Assembly: GCF_022919715.1 (NCBI RefSeq)
Contig: NZ_CP095042.1
Span: 620,001-684,000, forward strand
Direction of reading: 5' to 3'
Source of the DNA: Agromyces sp. H17E-10
GTDB taxonomy: Bacteria > Actinomycetota > Actinomycetes > Actinomycetales > Microbacteriaceae
DNA length: 64,000 bases
A program made the translations under genes and the position numbers. The notes below the pieces were generated by a model, which was not told where the DNA came from, ran no database searches, and saw only the letters and a list, made by a program, of their open reading frames with translations. Positions within the stretch are counted from its first letter, which is position 1. Every line of letters begins with the position of its first letter. Shown one piece after another: positions 28,049 to 39,217 of the stretch.

Positions 28049-31000
28049 TCATGCGCCGCTCGATCGACGCGCCCGAACCCACGCGCCGACGGCGCCGAGT
28101 GCGCCGAGCACGAACAGGGCGATCGCGCCCGACAGGAGGCCCGCCCCGTCGATGCCGGTCGTCGCCATGCCCTGCGGGGTCGACTGCCCGGGGTTCGACG
28201 GGTTCTCCGGCACCTCGTTCGCGGGCGGGGCCGCGTTGCAGTTCGGCGTCGCCGGCGGGTAGACCGTGATCACGTCGGTCGACGGGTTGATGCGGATCTC
28301 GACCACGGCCTCCTCGCGGAGGTCGTAGAACGGAGCATCCGGGTCGAGCACCCACGTGCCGTCGGCAAGCTCGGTCCAGCCGGGCCAGGCGATCGGGTCG
28401 CCGTTCTCGTCGACCGCTGCGCCCGGCCAGAGCTGCCGGCCGTCGATCGAGTCGCCCGGCACCCAGTCGGCGGGCACGTCGAGGTAGTCGACCTGCGAGG
28501 CGCCGTCGGCGAGGAGCGCCGCCTCGTCGCCCGCATCGATCGAGGGATCGTGCGCGGCGAAGGCGTCGGCCGTCCACCAGATCAGGGCGACCTGGGGCGA
28601 GTCGACGTTCACCGGCGTGACCGAGTACGCGAACCATGGCGTGTCGTTCACGCACTGCGCGCCGCCGTCGAGCGCGATCGACTTGACGGGGGTGGATGCC
28701 TCGTCGCAGTCGTTCCCGGGGTTCGCATCGCGGCTCGGGGCGTCGGCACCCGGGCCGACGACGTCGAGGGCGGCGATGAGCGCCGGCGGCTCGGGCGCGG
28801 GCACCGGCCCGCTGAACACGCACACCGTGTTCACGAGGTCGGGGATCGGCACGGTCGGATCGGGCTGGGCCAGTTCGCCCACCTCGACGTCGAACGTGAT
28901 CGTCGCCGTGTCGCCCGGCGCGAACGGCCCCGGATATCGGAACGTCAACTCGCCGCCGACCGAGTCGTCGATCGTCCAGCCCGCCTCCTCGCCGGGCGGC
29001 GTCGTCACGACGACCTCGGAGCCCGGCACGAAGGCCACGCCCTCGGGCAGCACGTCGGTCACCTCGACCCCGTACGCCGGGTCGTCGCCGAGGTTCTCGA
29101 CGCGCACCTCGTACGACACGACGTCGGGCGGCGTCGAACCGGAGTCGACCGCGTCGCCGTCGGCCGTGGTCGCGGTCTTCGTGACGGCGAGGTCGACGTT
29201 GGGCGTGCGATGCTCGGTCGTGCAGTCGGTCACCTCGGGCACGACCTGCGCGGATGCCCCGGGCGAACGCTGCGACCCGGCATCCAGCCCCCCGATGACG
29301 ACGGGCGGTTCCCCTCCCCCGTCGCCGGGCGGGCAGATGCCCGGGGTGTCGGGCGTCACGACGTTGACGAGCTGCGCGTTCCACGCGTCGTCGTCGACGG
29401 TGACCTCGAACGAGACCGTGGCCTCGTCGGAGCCGACCGCCAGGTCGGGCACGGCCCACTCGAGGTCGGTGCCGTCGAGCGTGAGCGACGGATCGAGCGG
29501 CTCCGTCAGGGTCGCGTCGTCGAGCACGTCGGCGAGGTCGTCGACCGCGGTCGCGCCCTCGACGCTCGCCTGCGAGAAGTTCCACGCGTGCAGCGTGTAC
29601 TCGATCGTGTCGCCCGGTTCGACGAGTCCGTCGGCGGGGTCGCTCGTCTTCCAGAGCACGAAGCCCGGCGTCGGGTGCTCGGTCACGCACGCGTCGGACT
29701 CGGCCTCGACCTCGTCGGGGCCGACGAGGAGGGGCTCGGTCGGGCAGTTCGTGAGCACGTGGTTGCGGAGCACCGTTCCCGGCGGGGTGTCCGCCGAGAC
29801 GATGACGCGGTACGTGATCTGCAACGTCTCACCGGCCTCGAGCGACGCGAGCTTCAGGAAGAGTCGGCCCGGGTGGGTCGTGTTCCAGTCCGACTCGACG
29901 ACGGGCGGCGACCCGACGAATCCGTCGAAGTCGACGTACGGGGCCAGCTGCGAGACGTCGTCGAAGAGCTCGAGGTCGGTTGCGGCCGGGCCCGAGACGT
30001 GCTCGACGGCGAGGGTGTACTCGATCTCGTCACCCGGCTCGACGGCGGTGCCGCTCGGCGGGTCGGCGCTCTTCGTGACCCGCCAGACCGGCGGCTCGAC
30101 GGCGTTCTCGACGGTGCAGTGCACGATCGACTCGATGCCGACGTCGACCCGCCAGCCGAGGTCGCCGACGAGGGTGACGGGCAGCGGCCCGTCGCCGTCC
30201 TCGCAGGCGACGTCGGTGCGGTGGTGGAACGGACGGTCCTCCTCGGCGAACTCGACGGTGCGGGTGTCGCTCGTGAACCCGGTCACCTCGAACGCCTCGG
30301 TCGTGCCCGTCTCGTCGGTCGTCTGCGACGACGGCGACACCTCGGCGTCGCCGGTCGCGAACTGCCAGCCCTCGACGGGCTGGCCGGCGATCTCCTTGTG
30401 CACGAAGACCGAGCCGCCGCAGAGCTCGAGCGCGATCTGCTTGAGCTGGCCGCCGAGCGTGCCGTAGTCGGTCGTGACGACGTGGTCGGCGCTCGTGAGG
30501 TCGCCGCCGTAGACGTCGTCACCGGTGATGGCCCTGATCGGCTCGAGGTCGAGGTCGCTGCCGACGGCGATGCCGAACAGGTGCGACGGCGAGAGCTTGA
30601 TCGCGTTCGCCTGCTCGATCGCCGGGTCGAGCGCACCGGCCGAGCCGTCGGGGAACTCTCCCCCGTCGGCGGGATCGACGGTGTTCGGATTGCCGTCGGT
30701 GATCATGATCGTGAGGTCGACCGCGTCGTCGAAGCCGCCGAACGTGCCGGCCGCGAGTTCGAGCCCGCGCTTCCAGTTCGTCCAGCCGTCGCTCACGAGG
30801 CCGGCGTACGAGCCCTGGATCGCGGCGAGGTTCGCACTCGTCAGGTCGGTCGCCCCGAGCAGCACCGACGCGTCCTGGTCGAACGCGGTCACCGACACCT
30901 GCGAACCGGTGTCGACGAGCGCACTCGTGAACGCGTCGGCTGCCGCCTTCAGGTTCGCGATGCCCGCGGCACCGATCGAGCCCGACTTGTCGAGCACGAG

Positions 31001-31687
31001 CGCGATGTCGACGCCGCAGTTCGGCTGCAGGTCGGGGTTCGCGACCGTGCCCACCGTCGGGGCGGCGGCGGCGAGCGAGCGCAGACCCGTGCGCTGTTCG
31101 GCGAGGCACGCGTCGCGCGCGCTCCGATCGTCGTTCGCGATCGGGATCGTCTCGCAGTCGACGGCGACCGCGGCCCGCTTCGGCGTCGCCGCGGCCGGGG
31201 CCTCGTCCGCCGGGGCGTCGGTGGCCGCGCCCGGCGCAGAGCCGTCCTGCGCGGCCACGGGGCCGACCGGGCCGGCGGCCGGATCGTCGCCCGGCGGATC
31301 GACCGGATCGGCGGCCGGCGTCTGCTCGGCCGGCGTCTGCTCGGCCGGCGTCTCCTCGGCCGGTGTCTGGGGCTCCGTCGCCGGCTCGTCGGCAGGTGCC
31401 GGCGGATCGACCGGATCGGCCGGATCGACCGACGCCGTCGGCTCGGGTTCAGCCGCAGGGGGTTGCGTCGCAGACGCCGTCGGGGATGACGCGTCCGCGG
31501 TCGCCGCCGACGTGCCGGCGGGTGCCGCCGCGTCGTCAGCCGACGCGATCGCCGGTACTCCGGCGAGCACGAGCGCGCCCGCCACGACGGCGGCGAGGAG
31601 ACCACCGAGACCGGGGCTCAGTGTCCCCCGAATCCGCGTTCGGGGTTCGGGTCGGGTTCTGCTGCGTGGTTGCATGGTTCCGCTCAT
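28049..31687 (-). CDS. Wall-anchored VWA/DUF11 surface protein (1212 aa)
   Basis: Predicted secreted adhesin-like protein. Signal peptide about 24-50; Ala/Pro/Thr/Glu stalk (50-190) with repeated AEQTP; VWA domain (about 225-430) with MIDAS DKSGS at 233-237 and ITDGNP downstream. Then one CnaB-like domain, several DUF11-like repeats, the Cys-bracketed module (about 1010-1158), and MATTG near 1173, a membrane span and a basic tail. It is closely related to the 864-aa neighbour from the DUF11 region onward but has a VWA head instead of the His/Cys segment. ATG 31687 and ATG 31675 are both possible; neither has a clear Shine-Dalgarno. It is the most upstream of the four minus-strand surface genes. 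Confidence 0.9.
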   Translation of the reverse strand: MSGTMQPRSRTRPEPRTRIRGTLSPGLGGLLAAVVAGALVLAGVPAIASADDAAAPAGTSAATADASSPTASATQPPAAEPEPTASVDPADPVDPPAPADEPATEPQTPAEETPAEQTPAEQTPAADPVDPPGDDPAAGPVGPVAAQDGSAPGAATDAPADEAPAAATPKRAAVAVDCETIPIANDDRSARDACLAEQRTGLRSLAAAAPTVGTVANPDLQPNCGVDIALVLDKSGSIGAAGIANLKAAADAFTSALVDTGSQVSVTAFDQDASVLLGATDLTSANLAAIQGSYAGLVSDGWTNWKRGLELAAGTFGGFDDAVDLTIMITDGNPNTVDPADGGEFPDGSAGALDPAIEQANAIKLSPSHLFGIAVGSDLDLEPIRAITGDDVYGGDLTSADHVVTTDYGTLGGQLKQIALELCGGSVFVHKEIAGQPVEGWQFATGDAEVSPSSQTTDETGTTEAFEVTGFTSDTRTVEFAEEDRPFHHRTDVACEDGDGPLPVTLVGDLGWRVDVGIESIVHCTVENAVEPPVWRVTKSADPPSGTAVEPGDEIEYTLAVEHVSGPAATDLELFDDVSQLAPYVDFDGFVGSPPVVESDWNTTHPGRLFLKLASLEAGETLQITYRVIVSADTPPGTVLRNHVLTNCPTEPLLVGPDEVEAESDACVTEHPTPGFVLWKTSDPADGLVEPGDTIEYTLHAWNFSQASVEGATAVDDLADVLDDATLTEPLDPSLTLDGTDLEWAVPDLAVGSDEATVSFEVTVDDDAWNAQLVNVVTPDTPGICPPGDGGGEPPVVIGGLDAGSQRSPGASAQVVPEVTDCTTEHRTPNVDLAVTKTATTADGDAVDSGSTPPDVVSYEVRVENLGDDPAYGVEVTDVLPEGVAFVPGSEVVVTTPPGEEAGWTIDDSVGGELTFRYPGPFAPGDTATITFDVEVGELAQPDPTVPIPDLVNTVCVFSGPVPAPEPPALIAALDVVGPGADAPSRDANPGNDCDEASTPVKSIALDGGAQCVNDTPWFAYSVTPVNVDSPQVALIWWTADAFAAHDPSIDAGDEAALLADGASQVDYLDVPADWVPGDSIDGRQLWPGAAVDENGDPIAWPGWTELADGTWVLDPDAPFYDLREEAVVEIRINPSTDVITVYPPATPNCNAAPPANEVPENPSNPGQSTPQGMATTGIDGAGLLSGAIALFVLGALGAVGAWVRARRSSGA

Positions 31688-31745
31688 CTCGTACTGGATG
31701 CACCGGCTCGGCCTTCGGGTCGGCGCGGTCAGTCTTCTCCGGCCC

Positions 31746-31820
31746 GTCCCCCGTTTTCAAGGATTTCTCACCTCTCACCCCCCGAAGTCGGGGTACAGAA
31801 ATGAGCGATTTCGGGGTACA
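31746..31820 (-). promoter_or_regulatory. Upstream region of the 1212-aa gene with repeated G4/C4 motifs
   Basis: Coding-strand TGTACCCCGAAATCG and TGTACCCCGACTTCG lie 23 bp apart (about 31806-31820 and 31783-31797). They are followed by TGAGAAATCCTTG (31757-31769) and GTCCCCCGTTTTC on plus (31746-31758). The TGAGAAATCCTTG block is identical to that of the 864-aa gene. The 240-bp gap also contains the yihY promoter. Confidence 0.55.
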
Positions 31821-31914
31821 CGCTGAGCGGGGTTCAGTGCTGCCCCTGAGCGGCCCCGGTCGGAGCATCCCGGACAGCACCGCCGCCGTGCAGGGGGCAA
31901 CTCACGCTTCTCGC

Positions 31915-31920
31915 TATCGT
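31915..31920 (+). promoter_or_regulatory. -10 element for a leaderless yihY transcript
   Basis: TATCGT ends 7 nt before the GTG at 31928, so transcription would begin at or next to the start codon. No Shine-Dalgarno is present. Confidence 0.45.
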
Positions 31921-31927
31921 TGGGATC

Positions 31928-35112
<3,185 letters not shown>

Positions 35113-35113
35113 C

Positions 35114-35707
35114 ATGCGGCCGGTCACGTTGCAGACGTCGCGGCTCGTGCTCGACCTTCCAGTGTCAGGCGATGCCGAGCGGGTTGCGCGGTACTGCAAG
35201 GACCCGCTGTTCGAGCGGTTCCTCACGACGCCGTGGCCGTACACCGATGCGCACGCGCGCGGATTCCTCGACGAGTATGTACCGAGCGCATGGCAGTCGG
35301 GTGCCGAGTTGACGTGGGCCCTGCGTGCCGCGCCGGGCGGCTCGCTCATGGGCGTCATCAGCCTGCGCGCGAAGGGTCGCGAGGTGGGCTACTGGCTGGG
35401 TGCCGAACACCGCGGCTCGGCGTACATGGCCGAGGCCCTCGATGCCGTCTGCACGTGGGCGTTCGACGGATTCCCCGGGACCGAGACCATCACCTGGCGC
35501 GCGAACGCGGGCAACACGGCATCGGCCATGGTCGCCCGCGCCTCCGGGTTCTGCAACACCACGACGGCGGAGACGACGGTTCCCGCCCGTGACGGCGCCG
35601 ATCTCCCGGGGTGGTCGGGCGAGCGAGGGCGACTGCCGGTCGCCGATGCGCGAGTCAGCTGGCGGCCGCTGCTCGGCGAGGTGACCGACGAGGGCGGTGC
35701 CGCGTGA
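35114..35707 (+). CDS. GNAT-family N-acetyltransferase
   Basis: Predicted acetyl-CoA-dependent acetyltransferase of the RimJ/RimL-like GNAT group, 197 residues. TSRLVLDLP at the N-terminus, GVISLRAKGREVGYWLGAEHRGSAYMAEALDA in the middle (the acetyl-CoA binding strand-helix) and ANAGNTASAMVARASGF are typical. The acceptor is unknown. It starts 1 bp after trpS and its stop overlaps the GTG of the HAD gene, so the three are likely co-transcribed. Confidence 0.82.
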   Translation: MRPVTLQTSRLVLDLPVSGDAERVARYCKDPLFERFLTTPWPYTDAHARGFLDEYVPSAWQSGAELTWALRAAPGGSLMGVISLRAKGREVGYWLGAEHRGSAYMAEALDAVCTWAFDGFPGTETITWRANAGNTASAMVARASGFCNTTTAETTVPARDGADLPGWSGERGRLPVADARVSWRPLLGEVTDEGGAA

Positions 35708-36504
35708 CCGCCGACGAGGACACTCGTCGACCGGACGCCGGCGGCCCGGCGGAATCGACCACGGCACCTGCGGCTCCCGTCGTGCTCTTCGACCTCGACG
35801 ACACCCTCATGGCGCACCGCGAGGCGGTCGCCACGGCGATCGTGCTCCACATGCGGGAACGGGCATACATCGGCGACGACGACGCGGCGCAGCGGCTCTG
35901 GCACGAACTCGAAGAGCAGCATTACCACGAGTACCTTGCCGGGCGCGCGACGTACGAAGGGCAGCGCCGCGCTCGCGCCCGTGACTTCGCCCTCGCCCAC
36001 GACGACGAGCTCGACGACCTCGCGGCGAGCGCCTGGTTCGCCCGGTACTTCGAGCGCTACCGCGAGTGGTGGTCGCTGCACGACGACGCGCTCCCAGCGC
36101 TCGCGGCCGTCGAGACCGCGCTGCCCGGCGTTCGGCTCGGCGTGATCACGAACGGCGAGCTCGAGCTGCAGACGACGAAGCTCGAACGGCTCGGCCTGCT
36201 CGAGCGGTTCGAACTCGTCATCGCCTCGGGCGACGTGGGCGTCGCCAAGCCCGATCCGGCGATCTTCGAGCTTGCCCTCGGCCGCTTCGCGGAGGCCGCG
36301 CCCGTCGGGCGTGCGGCATACGTCGGCGACCGGCTCGTGACCGATGCGATCGGGGCGGCGCGGGCGGGACTCCTCGGCGTGTGGCTGAACCGTGCAGGCG
36401 GGCGGCCTCTTCCTGACGATGCGGAGGCGGCCGAAGCCGCCGAGGTCACGGAGATCGCGTCGCTCGACGAGCTGGCCCCGCTGCTCGCCGACCGGCTCCG
36501 CTGA
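35704..36504 (+). CDS. HAD-family hydrolase
   Basis: Haloacid dehalogenase-superfamily phosphatase, 266 residues. Motif I is VLFDLDDTLMAHR (nucleophile and acid Asp), motif II is GVITNGE, the motif III Lys lies in VAKPDPAIFE and motif IV is YVGDRLVTDAIGA. A helical cap domain sits between motifs I and II. GTG 35704 overlaps the preceding TGA (GTGA), implying translational coupling. An upstream GTG is in frame but would overlap the acetyltransferase by nearly 100 bp. Substrate unknown. Confidence 0.85.
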   Translation: MTADEDTRRPDAGGPAESTTAPAAPVVLFDLDDTLMAHREAVATAIVLHMRERAYIGDDDAAQRLWHELEEQHYHEYLAGRATYEGQRRARARDFALAHDDELDDLAASAWFARYFERYREWWSLHDDALPALAAVETALPGVRLGVITNGELELQTTKLERLGLLERFELVIASGDVGVAKPDPAIFELALGRFAEAAPVGRAAYVGDRLVTDAIGAARAGLLGVWLNRAGGRPLPDDAEAAEAAEVTEIASLDELAPLLADRLR

Positions 36505-36573
36505 CGCCCGCGGCGCGAGGGCTCGCCGCGCCGGGAGCGACCCACCGGAGCCCTCGCGCCTCGAACGGCAGGG

Positions 36574-36603
36574 GGGCCGGGCGCACCCCCATGCGCCCGG
36601 CCC
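36574..36603. terminator. Bidirectional terminator between HAD gene and glpK
   Basis: Perfect 12-bp arms (36574-36585, 36592-36603) with a 6-nt loop between convergent genes. A second small hairpin (CCCACCG / CGGTGGG) lies at 36609-36629. Confidence 0.7.
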
Positions 36604-36640
36604 GCGAACCCACCGTAACCCGCGGTGGGCGCACTCGATG

Positions 36641-38155
36641 TCAGACGACGTCGCCGTCGACCCAGTCGAGGGTCTTCGACACCGCCTTCTTCCAGTTGCG
36701 GTCGAGTCGCGCACGCTCGGCCTCGTCCATCGACGGGGTCCAGCGCCGGTCCTCCTGCCAGTTCTGCGCGAGCTCGTCGAGGCTCGACCAGAAGCCGACC
36801 GCGAGTCCCGCCGCGTAGGCGGCGCCGAGCGCGGTCGTCTCGGCGACGACCGGCCGCACGACCGGCACGCCGAGGATGTCGGCCTGGAACTGCAGCAGGG
36901 TGTCGTTGGCGGTGGCACCGCCGTCGACGCGCAGCTCGGTCAGGTCGACACCGGCGTCGGCATTCACGGCCTCGATGACGTCGCGGGTCTGGAAGGCGAT
37001 CGCCTCGAGCGCGGCCCGGGCGATGTGGCCCTTGTTCACGTAGCGGGTGAGGCCCACGAGGGCCCCACGCGCATCGGGTCGCCAGTACGGTGCGAAGAGG
37101 CCCGAGAACGCGGGCACGAAGTACGCACCGCCGTTGTCCTCGACCGAGTTCGCGAGCTCCTCGACCTCGGCAGCCGAAGAGATCAGCCCGAGGTTGTCGC
37201 GGAGCCACTGGATCAGCGATCCCGTGACCGCGATCGATCCCTCGAGCGCGTAGTGCACCGGCTGGTCGCCGAGCTTGTACCCGACGGTCGTGAGCAGCCC
37301 GTTCTTGGAGTGGACGATCTCCTCACCCGTGTTGAAGATCAGGAAGTTGCCCGTGCCGTAGGTGTTCTTGGCCTCGCCGGTTGCGAACGCGGCCTGCCCG
37401 AAGGTCGCGGCCTGCTGGTCGCCGAGGATGCCCGAGATCGGGGTCTCGCGGAGGAGGGAGTGCTCGTTCGCGACGCCGTAGACCTCGGAGGAGCTCTTGA
37501 TCTCGGGCAGCATCGAGCGCGGCACGCCGAAGGCGGCGAGGATCTCGTCGTCCCACTGCAGCGTCTCGAGATCCATGAACATGGTCCGCGAGGCGTTCGT
37601 GACATCCGTCGCGTGCACGCCGCCCTCGACGCCACCGGTGAGGTTCCACAGCACCCACGTGTCGGTCGTTCCGAACAGCAGGTCGCCCGCTTCGGCCTTC
37701 TCGCGCGCACCGGGCACGTTCTCGAGGATCCAGACGATCTTCGTGCCCGAGAAGTAGGTCGCAAGGGGCAGGCCGACCTTGGCCTTGAAGCGCTCGACGC
37801 CGCCGTCGGCCGCGAGGCGGTCGACGATCGACTGCGTGCGGGTGTCCTGCCACACGATCGCGTTGTAGACCGGCTCGCCGGTGTTCTTGTCCCACACGAC
37901 CGCGGTCTCGCGCTGGTTCGTGATGCCGACCGCGGCGATGTCGTGCCGGGTCAGGTTCGCCTTGCCGAGGGCCTGGCCGATCACCTCGCCCGTGTTGGTC
38001 CAGATCTCGGTCGGGTCGTGCTCGACCCAGCCCGCCTTCGGGAAGATCTGCTCGTGCTCGAGCTGGCCGGTCGAGACGATCGATCCGGCCTTGTCGAAGA
38101 TGATCGCGCGCGACGAGGTGGTGCCCTGGTCGATCGCGAGGACGTAGTCAGCCAT
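36641..38155 (-). CDS. glpK: Glycerol kinase
   Basis: ATP-dependent kinase converting glycerol to sn-glycerol-3-phosphate. The 504-residue FGGY-family protein opens with [15 protein letters not shown], followed by [51 protein letters not shown] and, late, [20 protein letters not shown]. Length is standard. It lies 63 bp downstream of glpF on the same strand, so glycerol entry and trapping are probably co-expressed. Confidence 0.96.
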   Translation of the reverse strand: MADYVLAIDQGTTSSRAIIFDKAGSIVSTGQLEHEQIFPKAGWVEHDPTEIWTNTGEVIGQALGKANLTRHDIAAVGITNQRETAVVWDKNTGEPVYNAIVWQDTRTQSIVDRLAADGGVERFKAKVGLPLATYFSGTKIVWILENVPGAREKAEAGDLLFGTTDTWVLWNLTGGVEGGVHATDVTNASRTMFMDLETLQWDDEILAAFGVPRSMLPEIKSSSEVYGVANEHSLLRETPISGILGDQQAATFGQAAFATGEAKNTYGTGNFLIFNTGEEIVHSKNGLLTTVGYKLGDQPVHYALEGSIAVTGSLIQWLRDNLGLISSAAEVEELANSVEDNGGAYFVPAFSGLFAPYWRPDARGALVGLTRYVNKGHIARAALEAIAFQTRDVIEAVNADAGVDLTELRVDGGATANDTLLQFQADILGVPVVRPVVAETTALGAAYAAGLAVGFWSSLDELAQNWQEDRRWTPSMDEAERARLDRNWKKAVSKTLDWVDGDVV

Positions 38156-38218
38156 CTGAGAACTCCGTTGCTGTCAGTGAATGGTGAATGGTGTGGTTGA
38201 GGGGTGGATGCCTCGGGG

Positions 38219-38977
38219 TCAGCCGAGGACGGGGAGCAGCACGAGTGCCGCCCAGCCGGCGAGCACGCCGCCGATGATGGGGCCGACGACCGGCACCCAC
38301 GAGTACGACCAGTCCGAACCACCCTTGCCCTTGATCGGGAGGATGGCGTGCGCGATGCGCGGCCCGAGGTCACGGGCCGGGTTGATCGCGTAGCCGGTCG
38401 GCCCGCCGAGCGAGGCGCCGATGCCGATCACGAGGAGCGCGACGGGCAGGGCGCCCAGCGCAGTGAGCCCCGCGGCGTCGCCGTTGCGACCGAAGCCGAT
38501 GACGACGAAGACGAGCACGAAGGTGCCGATGATCTCGGTGACGAGGTTCCAGCCGTACGAGCGGATCGCCGGACCGGTCGAGAACACGCCGAGCTTGTTG
38601 CCCGCGTCGGGTTCGGCGTCGAAGTGCTGCTTGTAGGCGAGCCAGCAGAACACCGCACCGATGAACGCGCCGATCATCTGGGCGCCGATGTAGGTCAGCA
38701 CCGAGACCAGGTTCACGGGCACACCGGAGCCGAACTCCTGGGCGCCGTTCGCCACGAGACCGAGGGTGACGGCGGGGTTGAGCTGTGCGCCCGAGGCGTA
38801 CGAGACGGTGACGCCGGCGAAGACCGCGAGGCCCCAGCCGATGTTCACCATCAGGAAGCCGCCGTTGTGTCCCTTGTTCCGCGCGAGCGCGACGTTGGCG
38901 ACGACGCCGCAGCCGAGCAGCACGAGCAGTGCGGTGCCGACGACTTCCGAGAGGAAGACGAGACCGAGATTGTCCAC
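38219..38977 (-). CDS. glpF: Glycerol uptake facilitator (aquaglyceroporin)
   Basis: MIP-family channel for glycerol, 252 residues with six predicted spans. The two pore motifs are both present: SGAQLNPAVTLG and YAINPARDLGPR; an Asp after the second NPAR favours glycerol selectivity over pure water conduction. GTG 38977 has GAAGG 5 nt upstream. First gene of glpF-glpK, with a SorC-type operator about 120 bp upstream. Confidence 0.93.
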   Translation of the reverse strand: MDNLGLVFLSEVVGTALLVLLGCGVVANVALARNKGHNGGFLMVNIGWGLAVFAGVTVSYASGAQLNPAVTLGLVANGAQEFGSGVPVNLVSVLTYIGAQMIGAFIGAVFCWLAYKQHFDAEPDAGNKLGVFSTGPAIRSYGWNLVTEIIGTFVLVFVVIGFGRNGDAAGLTALGALPVALLVIGIGASLGGPTGYAINPARDLGPRIAHAILPIKGKGGSDWSYSWVPVVGPIIGGVLAGWAALVLLPVLG

Positions 38978-39097
38978 GTTGACCTTCTTTCACGAGGGCG
39001 GCGCGGATGCCGCATCCGCCCGTGTTCCGAACGATGGGCCGCGTTCGGCCCCGATGAAACGTACCCGCCGGAATCGCCGAATCGAGGGGTTTCCGCG

Positions 39098-39111
39098 TGC
39101 ACATCCGTGCA
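39098..39111. promoter_or_regulatory. Candidate SorC-type operator upstream of glpF
   Basis: TGCACATCCGTGCA matches the palindrome before the divergent regulator gene (TGCACATATGTGCA) at 12 of 14 positions, differing only in the central pair. It lies 121 bp upstream of the glpF GTG. Confidence 0.6.
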
Positions 39112-39175
39112 GATTCGGGCGGGGGTTGCGGCGCGACGAAGCAGCGTCTCAGAACCTGCCGCACGTGGCCGACCC

Positions 39176-39217
39176 GGTCTCGAGACGCGACCTCCTTCGT
39201 CGGGCGCTCCTCAACCC
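39176..39217. repeat. Intergenic repeat copy R1 (end of glpD)
   Basis: A 42-nt element that agrees with 44134-44175 at 36 of 42 positions by eye. The glpD stop codon (39211-39213) lies inside it. Confidence 0.7.
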
